NCBI RefSeq assembly: GCF_004101785.1 | Contig: NZ_CP035130.1 | Coordinates: 868,001-932,000, forward strand | Source: Gudongella oleilytica | GTDB lineage: Bacteria > Bacillota > Clostridia > Tissierellales > Tissierellaceae | Direction of reading: 5' to 3' | DNA length: 64,000 nt | Shown: positions 35,980 through 45,600 of the stretch, piece after piece | How the letters are laid out: every line of letters starts with the position of its first letter | Numbering within the stretch: position 1 is the first letter of the stretch | Translations under genes and position numbers: made by a program | Notes under the pieces: generated by a model | Told to the model about the DNA's origin: nothing | Seen by the model: only the letters and a program-made list of their open reading frames with translations | The model's database searches: none

Positions 35980-37702
35980 CAACCTGAAAACGAAAACCAA
36001 ACTATTGCTGTCTTTTGCCGTTATCCTGGTCATCACGGCGGTTATCGGAGTCAACGGCCTTCTGACCGCCAATCAGATCCAAAGCAACCTGGATGAGCTT
36101 TATAAAAACCGTTTACTTCCCAACATGCTGCTTGGAAAAATGCAGGTGAACCAGGAAAAAGCATCCCAGGAGATGCTCAGGATTCTCTGGAAGACACAAG
36201 CCCTGCAAGACCCGGCTGTCATTAAAACTTCCGAAGAAGCTTTAAAGAAGGTGATTGAGGAAAATGACCGCCTGCTCAAAGAATACGAAGGAGGAGCCTT
36301 GTCGCCAGAAGAAAAAGCCCTCCTGGACAAGCTGAAAACTGTCAACTCCAGCTATCGCGCAGCCAGGCAGGAGATTATAGATGCGGTCAAGGCCGGCAAC
36401 TTCAGCCAGGCAGTCCAGCTTAACGACCAGAAAGCGAAGCCTTTGCGGGAAGAAACTTCCAACATTTTAGCCCAAATGAAAGAACTGAACAATAAAATAG
36501 CCTCCGACTTGATGGTTGCTGCTCATGCCGATTTTGCCAAGGCCAGGAACATTGCTTTGATCATGCTGGGGATTGCTCTCCTGGCAGGTTTAGGTTTTTC
36601 CCTGCTTATGGGCAGCATTATCGCCAATCCTGTCAAAGCCGCGGTGGAACATGCCCGCCTTATGGCCGGCGGCGACTTCACCATGGAAGTGCCGGAAAGC
36701 TTCCTGCGGCGTAAGGATGAAATGGGACAGCTGGCTCAGGCTTTTGCCGAGATGAACTCAAAAATACGAGCTCTGTTAAAAGAAGTGGCTGCCTCTGTGG
36801 CTGAGACCAGCGCAGCCAGCCAGGAACTCTCCGCCACAGTGGAAGAAGTGAGCGCCCAGGGGCAGAACGTCAATGCCTCGGTGGAACAGATTGCCGCCGG
36901 GATGGAAGAGACCAGCGCTTCCGTAGAGGAAGTTACCTCCTCCAGCACGGAAATAAAACATGGGGCTGAACAGCTTAAAGCAAGGGCAGGCGAAGCCAAA
37001 GCCAACGTCGCAGAAATCGAAAAAAGAGCCGAAGAAATGAAAGAAACGGCTAAAGCCTCCAAACAAACTGCTCAAAGCATTTACAATGCTAAGCAGCAGG
37101 AAATCAAGAAAGCCATAGACGAAGCAAAAATTGTTGAAGAAATTGCCAGAATGACTGATGTAATCTCGGAAATAGCCGGCCAGACCAATCTCTTGGCCCT
37201 TAATGCCGCCATTGAAGCTGCTAGGGCGGGCGAGCAGGGCCGGGGCTTCGCCGTGGTGGCGGAAGAAGTCAGGAAACTCGCCGAACATTCGGCCCAGACG
37301 GCAGGGAGCATCCAGCAGGTAATTCAACAAGTTAAAACTGCTGTGGACAAGCTAACCGCCAATGCCGGGGAAATCCTGAAATTCATCGACGACAAAGTGG
37401 CGCCGGACTATGATATGCTGGAAAAAACCGGTGAGCAGTATGCACAGGACGCGCGGTTTGTCAAAGCACTGACCGAAGAATTTGCTGCTGCGGCTTCCCA
37501 GATTGCTGCGTCCATCGGCGAAGTTAATACCGCCATCGAAGGAGTGGCGGCAGCCATAGAAGAAGCCACCGCTTCTTCCCAGGAAATCAGCAACAGTGCT
37601 ACAGAAATGGCAAAAGCCCTGGAAGGGGTGGCCAGAACTGCCCAGTCCCAGGCCGAGATGGCGGAGAAGCTGAGTGCACTGGTAGCGAGATTTAAAGTAT
37701 AA
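35966..37702 (+). CDS. Methyl-accepting chemotaxis protein
   Basis: 578-residue chemoreceptor. TM1 is at about residues 10-30, an extracellular four-helix-bundle sensor runs to about 190, TM2 follows ([21 protein letters not shown]), then HAMP and a long cytoplasmic coiled coil. The hairpin tip [21 protein letters not shown] is the canonical CheA/CheW contact. Repeated EE/QE-rich heptads flank it as methylation sites. ATG 35966 follows AAAAGGAG; ATG 35957 sits too close to that site. The gene overlaps the end of the cyclase gene, so the two are translationally coupled. Ligand unknown. Confidence 0.95.
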   Translation: MGFINNLKTKTKLLLSFAVILVITAVIGVNGLLTANQIQSNLDELYKNRLLPNMLLGKMQVNQEKASQEMLRILWKTQALQDPAVIKTSEEALKKVIEENDRLLKEYEGGALSPEEKALLDKLKTVNSSYRAARQEIIDAVKAGNFSQAVQLNDQKAKPLREETSNILAQMKELNNKIASDLMVAAHADFAKARNIALIMLGIALLAGLGFSLLMGSIIANPVKAAVEHARLMAGGDFTMEVPESFLRRKDEMGQLAQAFAEMNSKIRALLKEVAASVAETSAASQELSATVEEVSAQGQNVNASVEQIAAGMEETSASVEEVTSSSTEIKHGAEQLKARAGEAKANVAEIEKRAEEMKETAKASKQTAQSIYNAKQQEIKKAIDEAKIVEEIARMTDVISEIAGQTNLLALNAAIEAARAGEQGRGFAVVAEEVRKLAEHSAQTAGSIQQVIQQVKTAVDKLTANAGEILKFIDDKVAPDYDMLEKTGEQYAQDARFVKALTEEFAAAASQIAASIGEVNTAIEGVAAAIEEATASSQEISNSATEMAKALEGVARTAQSQAEMAEKLSALVARFKV

Positions 37703-37746
37703 TGTTCTATGCAAATGAGTGCTGAAATAATTACAGGTGGTAAAAG

Positions 37747-39798
37747 ATGGAGATAAATATAGTTTCCAATAAGAAGAAAATACTGCTGGTGGAAGACAGC
37801 CGCTTGACTGCCCTAATTGCAGTGAAGTCATTGCAAAGTAGCGGCTATGATGTGGAAACCGCTGCTACGGGGGAGGAAGCAGTGCAAAAGGCAAGCGGCG
37901 CTTCCCCACCGGACCTGGTCCTTATGGACATCGAATTGGCGGGGAAAATGGACGGAATTGAGGCGGCCCGCAGGATCCTTAAAACCCGGGATATTCCAGT
38001 TGTATTTCTTACCGCCAACACCTCCGGGGAAATCTTAGAAAAAATAAAAGAGGTCAAGGCTTACGGGTTTGTGCTAAAAGGCATAGACAAAGCTGCCATG
38101 CTCTCCACAATAGAAATGGCCATTAAACTGCATGAAGCCAATAGTCATGCCGGGATGTTTGAGCGGCTTTTCGAAAAATCCTTGGATGAGCTCTATATTT
38201 TCCACCCGGAGTCCTTAAAATTTGTTGCTGTCAACCGGGCCGCCCGGAATAACCTGGGATATACAAGCGAAGAACTGAAGACCATGACCCCTCTAGACCT
38301 CAAACCGGAATTTAATCTGGAGAGTTTCCGGAAACTACTTCAACCACTCCTCAGCGGGGAACAGGAGCAGCTCTCTTTTACCACAATACACCGCCGCAAG
38401 GACGGCACACACTACCCTGTGGAAATAAGTTTGCAGCTTACCGATTACAGGGGAGAAAAATTTTGTCTGACGTTGGTAGTTGACCTGACTGAACGCAGAA
38501 AAATGGAAGATGAACTGAAGGAAAGGGAAGAGATCTTAAGCGCCATTACAGGTACAGCCCGGGATGCCATCGTCCTGCTTGACAGCCAGGGAAACGTCAT
38601 GTTTTGGAACCGGGCAGCGGAAAAGCTCTTTGGCTATTCCCGGGAAGAAATCATGGGCAAAGATTTGCACCGGCTGGTGGTGCCTGATGAGCGCCTTTAT
38701 AAGGTTCATCGTAAGGCTTTCCGGCGCTTTCAGTCGACAGGACAGGGAAATGCCATAGGGAAAACAATTGAGCTGAAAGCCAAACGCAAAGACGGGCGGG
38801 AAATTGATGTAGAGCTTTCCCTGTCTGCTTTGAAGTTCAGGAATGGCTGGCATGCGGTGGGAATTGTGCGCGACATACGCGAACGCAAGTGGCAGGAGGA
38901 AGAAAACAGGCGCCGAGAAGAACGGCTCCGCATGATGCTGGAAGGCATACCCAGCCCGGCCTGGCTGGTATCAAGGGAGCGCCGCATTCTGGCGCAGAAT
39001 AAAGCAGCGAAATCACTATTGGGGACAAAAATCGGAGATTATTGCTGGAAAGGCATCCATGGCGGGGAATACCTGACGGATAAATACAGGGAGTTATTTA
39101 AAAAGAAAGGCTTGCTATTACCCGGCGCCAAATGCTATTTCTGCCGCGGAGACGAAGCCTTGGACAAAAATGAACCCATAAACAGCGAAGTGGAGCTGGC
39201 AGGCAATATCTGGGATACCTGGTGGATCCCTTTGGGAGAAGACATATATCTTCATTATGCCACAGATGTCACTAAATATAAAAAGATGGAAGAGGAGCTC
39301 CGCCATTTATCTGTTGTAGATGTTTTGACAAACGCCTATAACCGCCGCTATTTTACGCAAAAACTGGAGGAAGAAATAGAGCGGGCGCGGCGCACTGACG
39401 GCAAGTTTTCTCTTGTAATGCTGGATATAGACCGTTTTAAGCGCATTAACGACAACTTTGGCCATAACGCCGGTGATTTAGTCCTAAAAAGCATGACAGA
39501 AATGATTAAGAACAGGATACGCAAAATAGATACCCTGGCCCGCTGGGGCGGGGAGGAATTTGTCATACTCCTGCCGGATACAACTGTAAATAATGCGGCC
39601 CGTTTGGCGGAGGAACTGCGGGAAAGTCTAAGCCAAATGGATATACCTGGTGTAGGCAGGGTCACTGCCAGCTTCGGGGTTGCCGGCTACTGTCCGGGGG
39701 ACAATGTTGACTCATTGGTGAATAAGGCAGACAACATGATGTATGAGGCCAAAGCTGCCGGCAGGAATTGTGTGCGGTATATGAATGAGTGTGAATAG
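37747..39798 (+). CDS. Response regulator with receiver, PAS and GGDEF domains
   Basis: 683-residue protein. The N-terminal receiver (about 8-130) has the acidic pair after VEDS, the phospho-acceptor Asp61 in LMDIEL, the FLTAN threonine and the FVLKG lysine. Three PAS-like domains follow (about 140-510; GYTSEELKTM, GYSREEIMGK). The C-terminal diguanylate cyclase (about 520-683) has RWGGEEF at 599-605 with an intact RxxD inhibitory site (RKID). No histidine kinase gene is adjacent; CheA of the array that uses the neighbouring CheW is a candidate partner. Start ATG follows ACAGGTGGTAAAAG. Confidence 0.93.
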   Translation: MEINIVSNKKKILLVEDSRLTALIAVKSLQSSGYDVETAATGEEAVQKASGASPPDLVLMDIELAGKMDGIEAARRILKTRDIPVVFLTANTSGEILEKIKEVKAYGFVLKGIDKAAMLSTIEMAIKLHEANSHAGMFERLFEKSLDELYIFHPESLKFVAVNRAARNNLGYTSEELKTMTPLDLKPEFNLESFRKLLQPLLSGEQEQLSFTTIHRRKDGTHYPVEISLQLTDYRGEKFCLTLVVDLTERRKMEDELKEREEILSAITGTARDAIVLLDSQGNVMFWNRAAEKLFGYSREEIMGKDLHRLVVPDERLYKVHRKAFRRFQSTGQGNAIGKTIELKAKRKDGREIDVELSLSALKFRNGWHAVGIVRDIRERKWQEEENRRREERLRMMLEGIPSPAWLVSRERRILAQNKAAKSLLGTKIGDYCWKGIHGGEYLTDKYRELFKKKGLLLPGAKCYFCRGDEALDKNEPINSEVELAGNIWDTWWIPLGEDIYLHYATDVTKYKKMEEELRHLSVVDVLTNAYNRRYFTQKLEEEIERARRTDGKFSLVMLDIDRFKRINDNFGHNAGDLVLKSMTEMIKNRIRKIDTLARWGGEEFVILLPDTTVNNAARLAEELRESLSQMDIPGVGRVTASFGVAGYCPGDNVDSLVNKADNMMYEAKAAGRNCVRYMNECE

Positions 39799-39880
39799 GG
39801 TGAAGTATGACGATTATAGGACAAACTACTAATGGTTCATTAATGCTATAAATATTTAATCAGAGAACTTTACCGTTATT

Positions 39881-39918
39881 GCGGTGGCATTTTAGAAATA
39901 AGATGCTGCCGTTTTTTT
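39881..39918 (+). terminator. Terminator between the c-di-GMP cassette and the element genes
   Basis: A hairpin with about 12 pairs (CGGTGGCATTTT with AAGATGCTGCCG, several G-U) and a six-base loop is followed by seven T. Confidence 0.75.
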
Positions 39919-39965
39919 ATGCCCTTTTTTAGGGTGAAAAACCACAAACGATTGGAGGAAATCAA

Positions 39966-40493
39966 ATGTCAAACATCAAGCAAACCCTCAAGTTTTTTAG
40001 TCCCCTATCGATTACAGCATACCCTTCTCATGAATACGGTGGGTGCGGCGCGGGCGATCTGCCTGAAGAATTATCTCCATCAGAGGCGGTACAGTATATG
40101 GATGAAATCCTTGCCGCCATAGAAAAAGAAAAGTTATCAGGCGAAGGTGATCGTGGTCTGATGGTTTACTTCTACGATGACCAGGAGCTGTCTGAAAAAA
40201 TCTACAGCCTCCATCCGACAGTTGAAGAATGGAACGGCAAGCTGTGGGGCGTGATGGTGGCAGAGGTTTATGGTGAGTTGACCGAAGCTGAAACAGCCAA
40301 GCTGCTTGACTTTGCCGTTGGTCAAATGTCTGACGGCTGGGGCGAGGGGTTTGAGCAGCGTCCCATTAAAACGAATGACGGTGAAATTTTCGTCAGCTTC
40401 TGGAACAGTGAGGACTTTTTTATCAAGCCGGAACAGGAGCTGAAGCAGGGAGCTGAACAAAACTTCAACGAACAGACGATGGGAGGAATGTAG
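39966..40493 (+). CDS. Conjugative-element accessory protein of unknown function
   Basis: 175-residue acidic soluble protein of a type often seen in clostridial conjugative elements; I do not know its role. It has an N-terminal FFSPLSITAYPSHEYGGCGAG segment, a middle with YGELTEAETAKLLDF, and a C-terminal GWGEGFEQRPIKT that could bind a ligand or nucleic acid. It ends EQTMGGM, which recalls the end of the protein at 47622-48080. GGAGGAAATCAA precedes the ATG. Antirestriction or plasmid-type functions are possible but not supported by any motif I can see. Confidence 0.75.
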   Translation: MSNIKQTLKFFSPLSITAYPSHEYGGCGAGDLPEELSPSEAVQYMDEILAAIEKEKLSGEGDRGLMVYFYDDQELSEKIYSLHPTVEEWNGKLWGVMVAEVYGELTEAETAKLLDFAVGQMSDGWGEGFEQRPIKTNDGEIFVSFWNSEDFFIKPEQELKQGAEQNFNEQTMGGM

Positions 40494-40579
40494 CATATCT
40501 CTACAATGAAAACACCGGTAAATACGAATATGTGGAAGATGAGCCGGATGAAATTCCTAAGATTGGCGGTGTGTAGAAA
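40493..40579 (+). other. Orphan open frame after the accessory gene
   Basis: The frame from 40493 reads AYLYNENTGKYEYVEDEPDE and on to IPKIGGV then TAG. It has protein-like composition but no ATG, GTG or TTG at its start. It may be a remnant of a gene or be reached by frameshift from the preceding gene (GGGAGGAATG at the junction). Evidence is thin. Confidence 0.25.
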
Positions 40580-40617
40580 TGCATGCCACTATTTTTTTAT
40601 GAAAGGCAAACGAGCAT

Positions 40618-40651
40618 GAGGCGCTACCTTACGAGGCAGCGTCTTTTTTTG
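40618..40651 (+). terminator. Terminator just upstream of the Cys-rich protein gene
   Basis: GAGGCGCTACC and GAGGCAGCGTC form an imperfect hairpin around TTAC, followed by seven T. The next start codon is only 22 bases further. Confidence 0.75.
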
Positions 40652-40672
40652 TTGCCGGAAAGGAGCTGAACT

Positions 40673-40873
40673 ATGAACACAGACACGAAAACACAGGAGA
40701 AAAAAACCGGCAGCGATCCTGCGCCACCAAGAAAAATTCACACCGTACCCTTGCCAAAAGACACCGAGCGCTGCAAAGGCTGTCCCTATCCTGGTGTCGG
40801 CTTTATCTGCTGGAGTACAGACGGGAGCTGTATGCGGACCGATATGGACAGGATCAGCAGGCCAAGGAGGTGA
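40673..40873 (+). CDS. Small Cys-rich protein
   Basis: 66-residue protein with a disordered, charged first half and a compact CKGCPYPGVGFIC...C segment with four cysteines, which could hold a zinc ion. It is preceded by GAAAGGAGCTGAACT and lies seven bases before the Dam-type methylase gene, so the two are co-translated. No membrane segment. The family is unknown to me, but short zinc-knuckle-like proteins next to methylases are common in these elements. Confidence 0.65.
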   Translation: MNTDTKTQEKKTGSDPAPPRKIHTVPLPKDTERCKGCPYPGVGFICWSTDGSCMRTDMDRISRPRR

Positions 40874-40880
40874 TGACTGA

Positions 40881-41816
40881 TTGAACAGCATTATCAGCTG
40901 GGTCGGCGGCAAAAAGGCCCTGCGCGAACTTATTTATCAGCGGATGCCCAAAGATTATGGAAGATACATTGAGGTCTTTGGCGGCGGCGGTTGGGTACTC
41001 TTCGGCAGGAAACCGGATGCAAGCATGGAGGTCTATAATGACTACAACGCCGACCTTGCCAACCTGTTCCGCTGCGTCAAGGAGCGTCCTCTTGCCCTGC
41101 TCAAGGAGTTGAATTTCCTGCCCCTAAACGGCAGGGACGAATTCAACGTCCTCAAAAAATATCTTGAAAAGGAGGAATTCACCAGCGAATACCTGCGGGA
41201 GGAATTGGAACTGGCGGAGAACTGTCTGTCCCCGCCACAGTTTGAGGAAATCAAAGCGATTCTCATTGAAAACGCGACCATGTCGGACGTAAAACGCGCC
41301 GCCGCCTTCTTCAAGCTGATCCGCTACAGCTACGGCAGCGGCTGCACCTCATATAGCTGCCAGCCCTTTGATATCCGGAAAACCTTCCACCTTATATGGT
41401 CGGGAAGCCGCAGGCTTAAGGATACGGTCATCGAGAATAAAGACTTTGAGGCGTTGATCCTTCAATACGACAGGGACAACGCCTTTTTTTATTGCGACCC
41501 GCCGTACTACCAGACCGAGGGGCATTACGAGGTGGAATTTAAAAAGGAGGATCATGTGCGACTGCGGGATACGCTGAAACAATGTAAGGGCAAATGGCTG
41601 GTGTCATATAACGACTGCGAATATATCCGAGAGCTGTATAAGGGCTACTACATCGAAGCCGTCACCCGCATTAATAACCTCGCACAGCGATATGAGGGAG
41701 GCTGCGAATACCCGGAGGTGCTCATTTCCAACTACGACACCGCGGAGCGGCTGCGGGATGCCCCAATGCAAATAGGGCTGTTTGATTTGGCAGACGGCTT
41801 TTACAACACGGAATAG
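40881..41816 (+). CDS. Dam-type DNA adenine N6-methyltransferase
   Basis: 311-residue class D12 methyltransferase. Motif I is ISWVGGKKALRELI with the SAM-binding FGGGGWVLF (a variant of FxGxG); the catalytic motif IV is YCDPPYY near residue 208. The order of motifs is the alpha class used by Dam. No restriction endonuclease is adjacent, so it is a solitary methylase that may protect the element from host restriction or mark it for regulation. The start is TTG 40881 after AAGGAGGTGATGA; no closer ATG exists. The target sequence cannot be read from the gene, though GATC-like specificity is common in the class. Confidence 0.93.
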   Translation: MNSIISWVGGKKALRELIYQRMPKDYGRYIEVFGGGGWVLFGRKPDASMEVYNDYNADLANLFRCVKERPLALLKELNFLPLNGRDEFNVLKKYLEKEEFTSEYLREELELAENCLSPPQFEEIKAILIENATMSDVKRAAAFFKLIRYSYGSGCTSYSCQPFDIRKTFHLIWSGSRRLKDTVIENKDFEALILQYDRDNAFFYCDPPYYQTEGHYEVEFKKEDHVRLRDTLKQCKGKWLVSYNDCEYIRELYKGYYIEAVTRINNLAQRYEGGCEYPEVLISNYDTAERLRDAPMQIGLFDLADGFYNTE

Positions 41817-41880
41817 CGACTTAAAAAGACCATGCGAAATATAAATGCTCCAATTATGGGCAATAAGGAGGAACCCAAAT

Positions 41881-42300
41881 ATGAAAATGATTGAAATCCA
41901 AAGTGCCGTGGACAGACACGGGCAGCTTACCATTCCCGCGCCTCTCCTGCGCGATATGGGGCTTGCGGCCGGAGACACGGTGAAGCTTGCCTACATTAGC
42001 AACGCCCCCGATTCTATCCGCAATACCTTTAAGGAATTTGTCATCACTCCTGATGGCATTACCGCCCTCGCAGAAGATGAGGAAAGCGAACTCACCCTGC
42101 CCCATGACCTGCTGGAGGCGGCTGGGATTCCCTTGGACAGCGACCTGGAGATCGTCTGCGCCAGGGGCACGGTCGTCATTTTGCAGGCCGATCTGCTGGA
42201 CAGCCTTCCCGATGAACTGCGCCAGCTGTTTGATGACCTGGGCATCAATCCCGAAACCGTTCGGGAAGTCATGAGAAACGGAGGTGTTTATGATGAGTAA
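41881..42300 (+). CDS. AbrB/SpoVT-like regulator, first of a pair
   Basis: 139-residue protein with an N-terminal swapped-hairpin AbrB-type DNA-binding domain (SAVDRHGQLTIPAPLLRDMGL...GDTVKLAY). A second beta-rich stretch (ELTLPHDLLEAAGIPLDSDLEIV) looks like a duplicated, degenerate hairpin. The C-terminal tail is acidic and helical. ATG 41881 follows AAGGAGGAACCC; a TTG at 41845 would add residues without a ribosome site. Its stop overlaps the start of the second AbrB-like gene. Such pairs are common regulators or antitoxin-like proteins in clostridial elements. Confidence 0.83.
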   Translation: MKMIEIQSAVDRHGQLTIPAPLLRDMGLAAGDTVKLAYISNAPDSIRNTFKEFVITPDGITALAEDEESELTLPHDLLEAAGIPLDSDLEIVCARGTVVILQADLLDSLPDELRQLFDDLGINPETVREVMRNGGVYDE

Positions 42301-42580
42301 CAGCAAGCCTGTCTACAAGGTAATGGACGAAAAAGGCCGCATTCTGATCCCTAAGCAGCTTCGCGCCGCCACCGGGATGAATCACGGCGACATTATAAAG
42401 CTTACCGTGCAAAAGGGTATTGTTGCTGCCAAAAAGGTTGACATCATTGAAGTGGGGGATCAGTCCCCGCAAGCGGTGGAGGCTTATGTGTTCTCTGCCG
42501 TAAAGACGATGGAAAAGCAAACCCTCCTCTCCCTAGCGGCGCAGCTTATTGCCCTCATCGAAGAAATTACCAGGGAGTAA
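42290..42580 (+). CDS. AbrB/SpoVT-like regulator, second of a pair
   Basis: 96-residue protein with a clear AbrB-type domain in the first half (YKVMDEKGRILIPKQLRAATG, then MNHGDIIKLTVQKGIVAAKK) and a helical C-terminal half that may mediate oligomerisation. GGAGGTG lies within the end of the preceding gene; ATG 42290 or ATG 42293 is the start. Overlap with the first AbrB gene points to coupled translation and possibly a heteromer. A hairpin follows it before the large surface-protein gene, whose expression it may control. Confidence 0.87.
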   Translation: MMSNSKPVYKVMDEKGRILIPKQLRAATGMNHGDIIKLTVQKGIVAAKKVDIIEVGDQSPQAVEAYVFSAVKTMEKQTLLSLAAQLIALIEEITRE

Positions 42581-42598
42581 AGATTATTCAAGTATGGA

Positions 42599-42637
42599 AC
42601 GGAGCCAAGGTCTAAAGCGATGACCCAGGCTCTTTGA
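42599..42637 (+). terminator. Hairpin before the SLH surface-protein gene
   Basis: GGAGCCAAGGTC (42601-42612) pairs with GACCCAGGCTC (42622-42632) with a bulge; only TTT follows, so termination may be weak. Confidence 0.55.
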
Positions 42638-42674
42638 ATATCCATAAAAAATAAACAGAAAGGATTGAGAACCT

Positions 42675-45600
42675 TTGAAACAGAAAAGCAAAAAAATTTG
42701 GCTCATGGTCCTTGTCCTGTCCTTCCTGCTTTGCGGCAGCGTCTATGCTGGAACGCTACTTTTTCCCGACATCGCAGGGCATTGGGCGGAACAGACCATC
42801 ATCAGACTCGTGGAAAAGGGTGTGATTAAGGGCTACCCTGACGGAACGATCAGGCCGGACGACACCATTACAAGAGGCGAGTTCGCCGCCCTGCTGGTCA
42901 GGAATCTGGAGCTTGATACAACAGAGGCAGAGAAAGAGCCGCCCACCTTTGACGATATTGACGGTCACTGGTCGGAGAAAAAAATCGAGGCCCTCGTAGA
43001 CAGGGGCATCCTTGATCCGGCAGATTATGACGGCAGCCTGAAGCCCGATGAACCGATTACCCGCATTGAAATCATCAAGATGTTAGTGCGTGCAATCGGC
43101 AAAGGCGAGGCTGCAAAGCAGTTCAGTGGAAATACCGGTTTTAAGGACGATGAGGCAATCAACAACTTCGACAAGGGATATGTCAGTATTGCCAAGGAGG
43201 ACGATTTAATCAGCGGCTATCCTGACGGAAACATTCGTCAGGACGGTGGAACCACCAGAGGCGAAGCCTTTGAACTGATTGATAATCTGAACGAAGCAAA
43301 GGACAAACCGGATAAGGAGAAACCACCCGCCGACATCACCGACAGTACGGGTAACAACACGGGCGGGAATTCAAGCGGCAGTTCAGGCGGCGGCTCTGCC
43401 AGCCACCCAAAGGCACAGGTGGTTTTTGATCTTCCCGCTGCTGCGCATACCGATACGAGTATCACCATAGCGCCTGACCTGAAATACGCCAAGACACTTA
43501 CATGGTCGCTTGCCAAAGAAACCGCAACCGGTGAGCTGCAACCCATTGACCTTGGAAAAGCGGTAGACGGCTCCCTGGGCAAAGAGGGCGGCACAATTGT
43601 ATTTAAAGAAAGCGGCAGCTACACCTTGACCGCCACCGCTGTAAACTACGGCGGCAGAGAAACCTCCTGTTCAAAAAGCATCACGGTCTATCCGGTGATA
43701 AACGCAGGCTTTGAGCTGCCGGAGTACACCCATACGGACAGGACAGTCACCATTAAAGCAACCGCTTCCGGGCTTGGAAGCCTTGACATTGTATGGTCGG
43801 TAGTCAAAGACGGCGAGGCTGCAGCATGGGATACCGTCATTGACGGCAGCCTCGGAAGCGATGGCGGTACGATTGCCTTCAAGGAAAAGGGCAGCTATGA
43901 CATCGCCGCCACTATCACCGATGCCACAGGCAGAATCTTCGCTCACTGCGAGGCTGTCGCCGTTTACCCAGTAGCGGGCGTGGCGTTTGAGCTTCCCGAA
44001 ACAGCGCATACCGATACGACCATCGATCTTGTCACTACCTTGACGGAAATGGACGGGCTGACTGCCGGTTGGAGCCTGACCCGTAATGGTGAAGCAGTTT
44101 CCATCCGTGAATATGTGGAGGGTGAACTGTCAAACAGCGGCGGCACAGTCCGTTTTAAGGAAAAAGGTGTGTACGCCTTGACCGCCAGGGTTACCGACAA
44201 AACAGGCAGAGTCTTTGAAACCACGGCAACAACCACGGTTTACCCTGTAGGATCAGTTGGTTTCTATCTGCCGGAAATCACCCATACGGATATCTTTGTT
44301 GCCGTTGAAGCCAACTTTCAAAATATTGACACGGCTATGGCAGTGTGGACCCTGACCAAGGACGGAAAGCCGGTTGCACTAAGTGAGGCGATCCAAGGCG
44401 AGCTGACCAATGATGGCGGTTCCATCCGCTTTATTTCCAAAGGTGAATATGTACTGAAAGCATCCTTTACGGATGGAGCAGGCAGAACCTACAGCTATAC
44501 CTCGGCGGTGACGGTCTATCCCGTCCCAAGTTTTTCATTCAGCCTGCCTGCCACGGCGCATACCGATACCGCCATCCCTGTCACAACAACCGCAGAGGAA
44601 ATGGATGCTTTAACCGTTGAGTGGATGGTAGACAATACCTATGGTTTTCAGGATTGGTCGACTTATGTAGATGGCAAGCTGAATAACAACGGCGGCACCA
44701 TTCGCTTTAAACACGCCGGAGTTTACGAGCTGGTGGCGAGGGTGGCCGATGCCACAGGCCGGGTGTTCCTCTTTGAGTATGGAAATAAGACTGAGGTGTA
44801 TCCTGTGCTTGACATCCGGTTCGAGCTGCCGGAGGCAACCTACACGGACAGAACCATCGACCTTAGAACAACAGGAAACATCGGCGTCCTGCCTATTGAA
44901 TGGAGCGTTACCAAAGAGGGCAAAGCGGTAAAGCTGGCGGAATATGTGGAAGGTTCGCTCAACGCCCAGGGAGGAAAAATTCGTTTTACTGAGGAAGGCG
45001 AATATGTGCTGACTGCCTCCATGACCGATGCCCTCGGCAGAACTTTTTCATACAGCAGCGCCGTCAGCGTGCACCCGATTCCGGAAATACAGCTTACACT
45101 GCCGCAGGTTTCCTATGCGGGTGAACCTGTCTCCGTCGCTATCAGCGGAAACCATCTTGACAACCTTAATACCGCTTGGAGTATTTCAGCAAATGGCGGT
45201 GATGCCGCACCCTATACCGACTATGCCAGCGGCAGTCTTTCCGGTGAGGGCGGTACCATCACCTTTGTGGAAAAAGGGAGCTATACGCTGACTGTTACCA
45301 TGACAGACGCTCTTGGCAGAACTTTTTCTGACAGCAGCGCCATTACCATATACCCGATACCGGAAATGCTGATTACCCTGCCGCCGCTTTCTTACGGTGG
45401 GGAAACCATTCCTGTCGCAGTCAGCGGAAGAGATCTTGATGATCTTAATATCACTTGGAGCATTTCGGTAAACGGCGGCGCTGCCGTGCCCTATACCGAT
45501 TATGCCAGCGGCACATTGTCAAACAGCGGCGGCGAGATAAGCATCAGTACGGACAAGACCATTGCCGTAAAGATTATTGCGGCCGCAACGGATAAGAACA

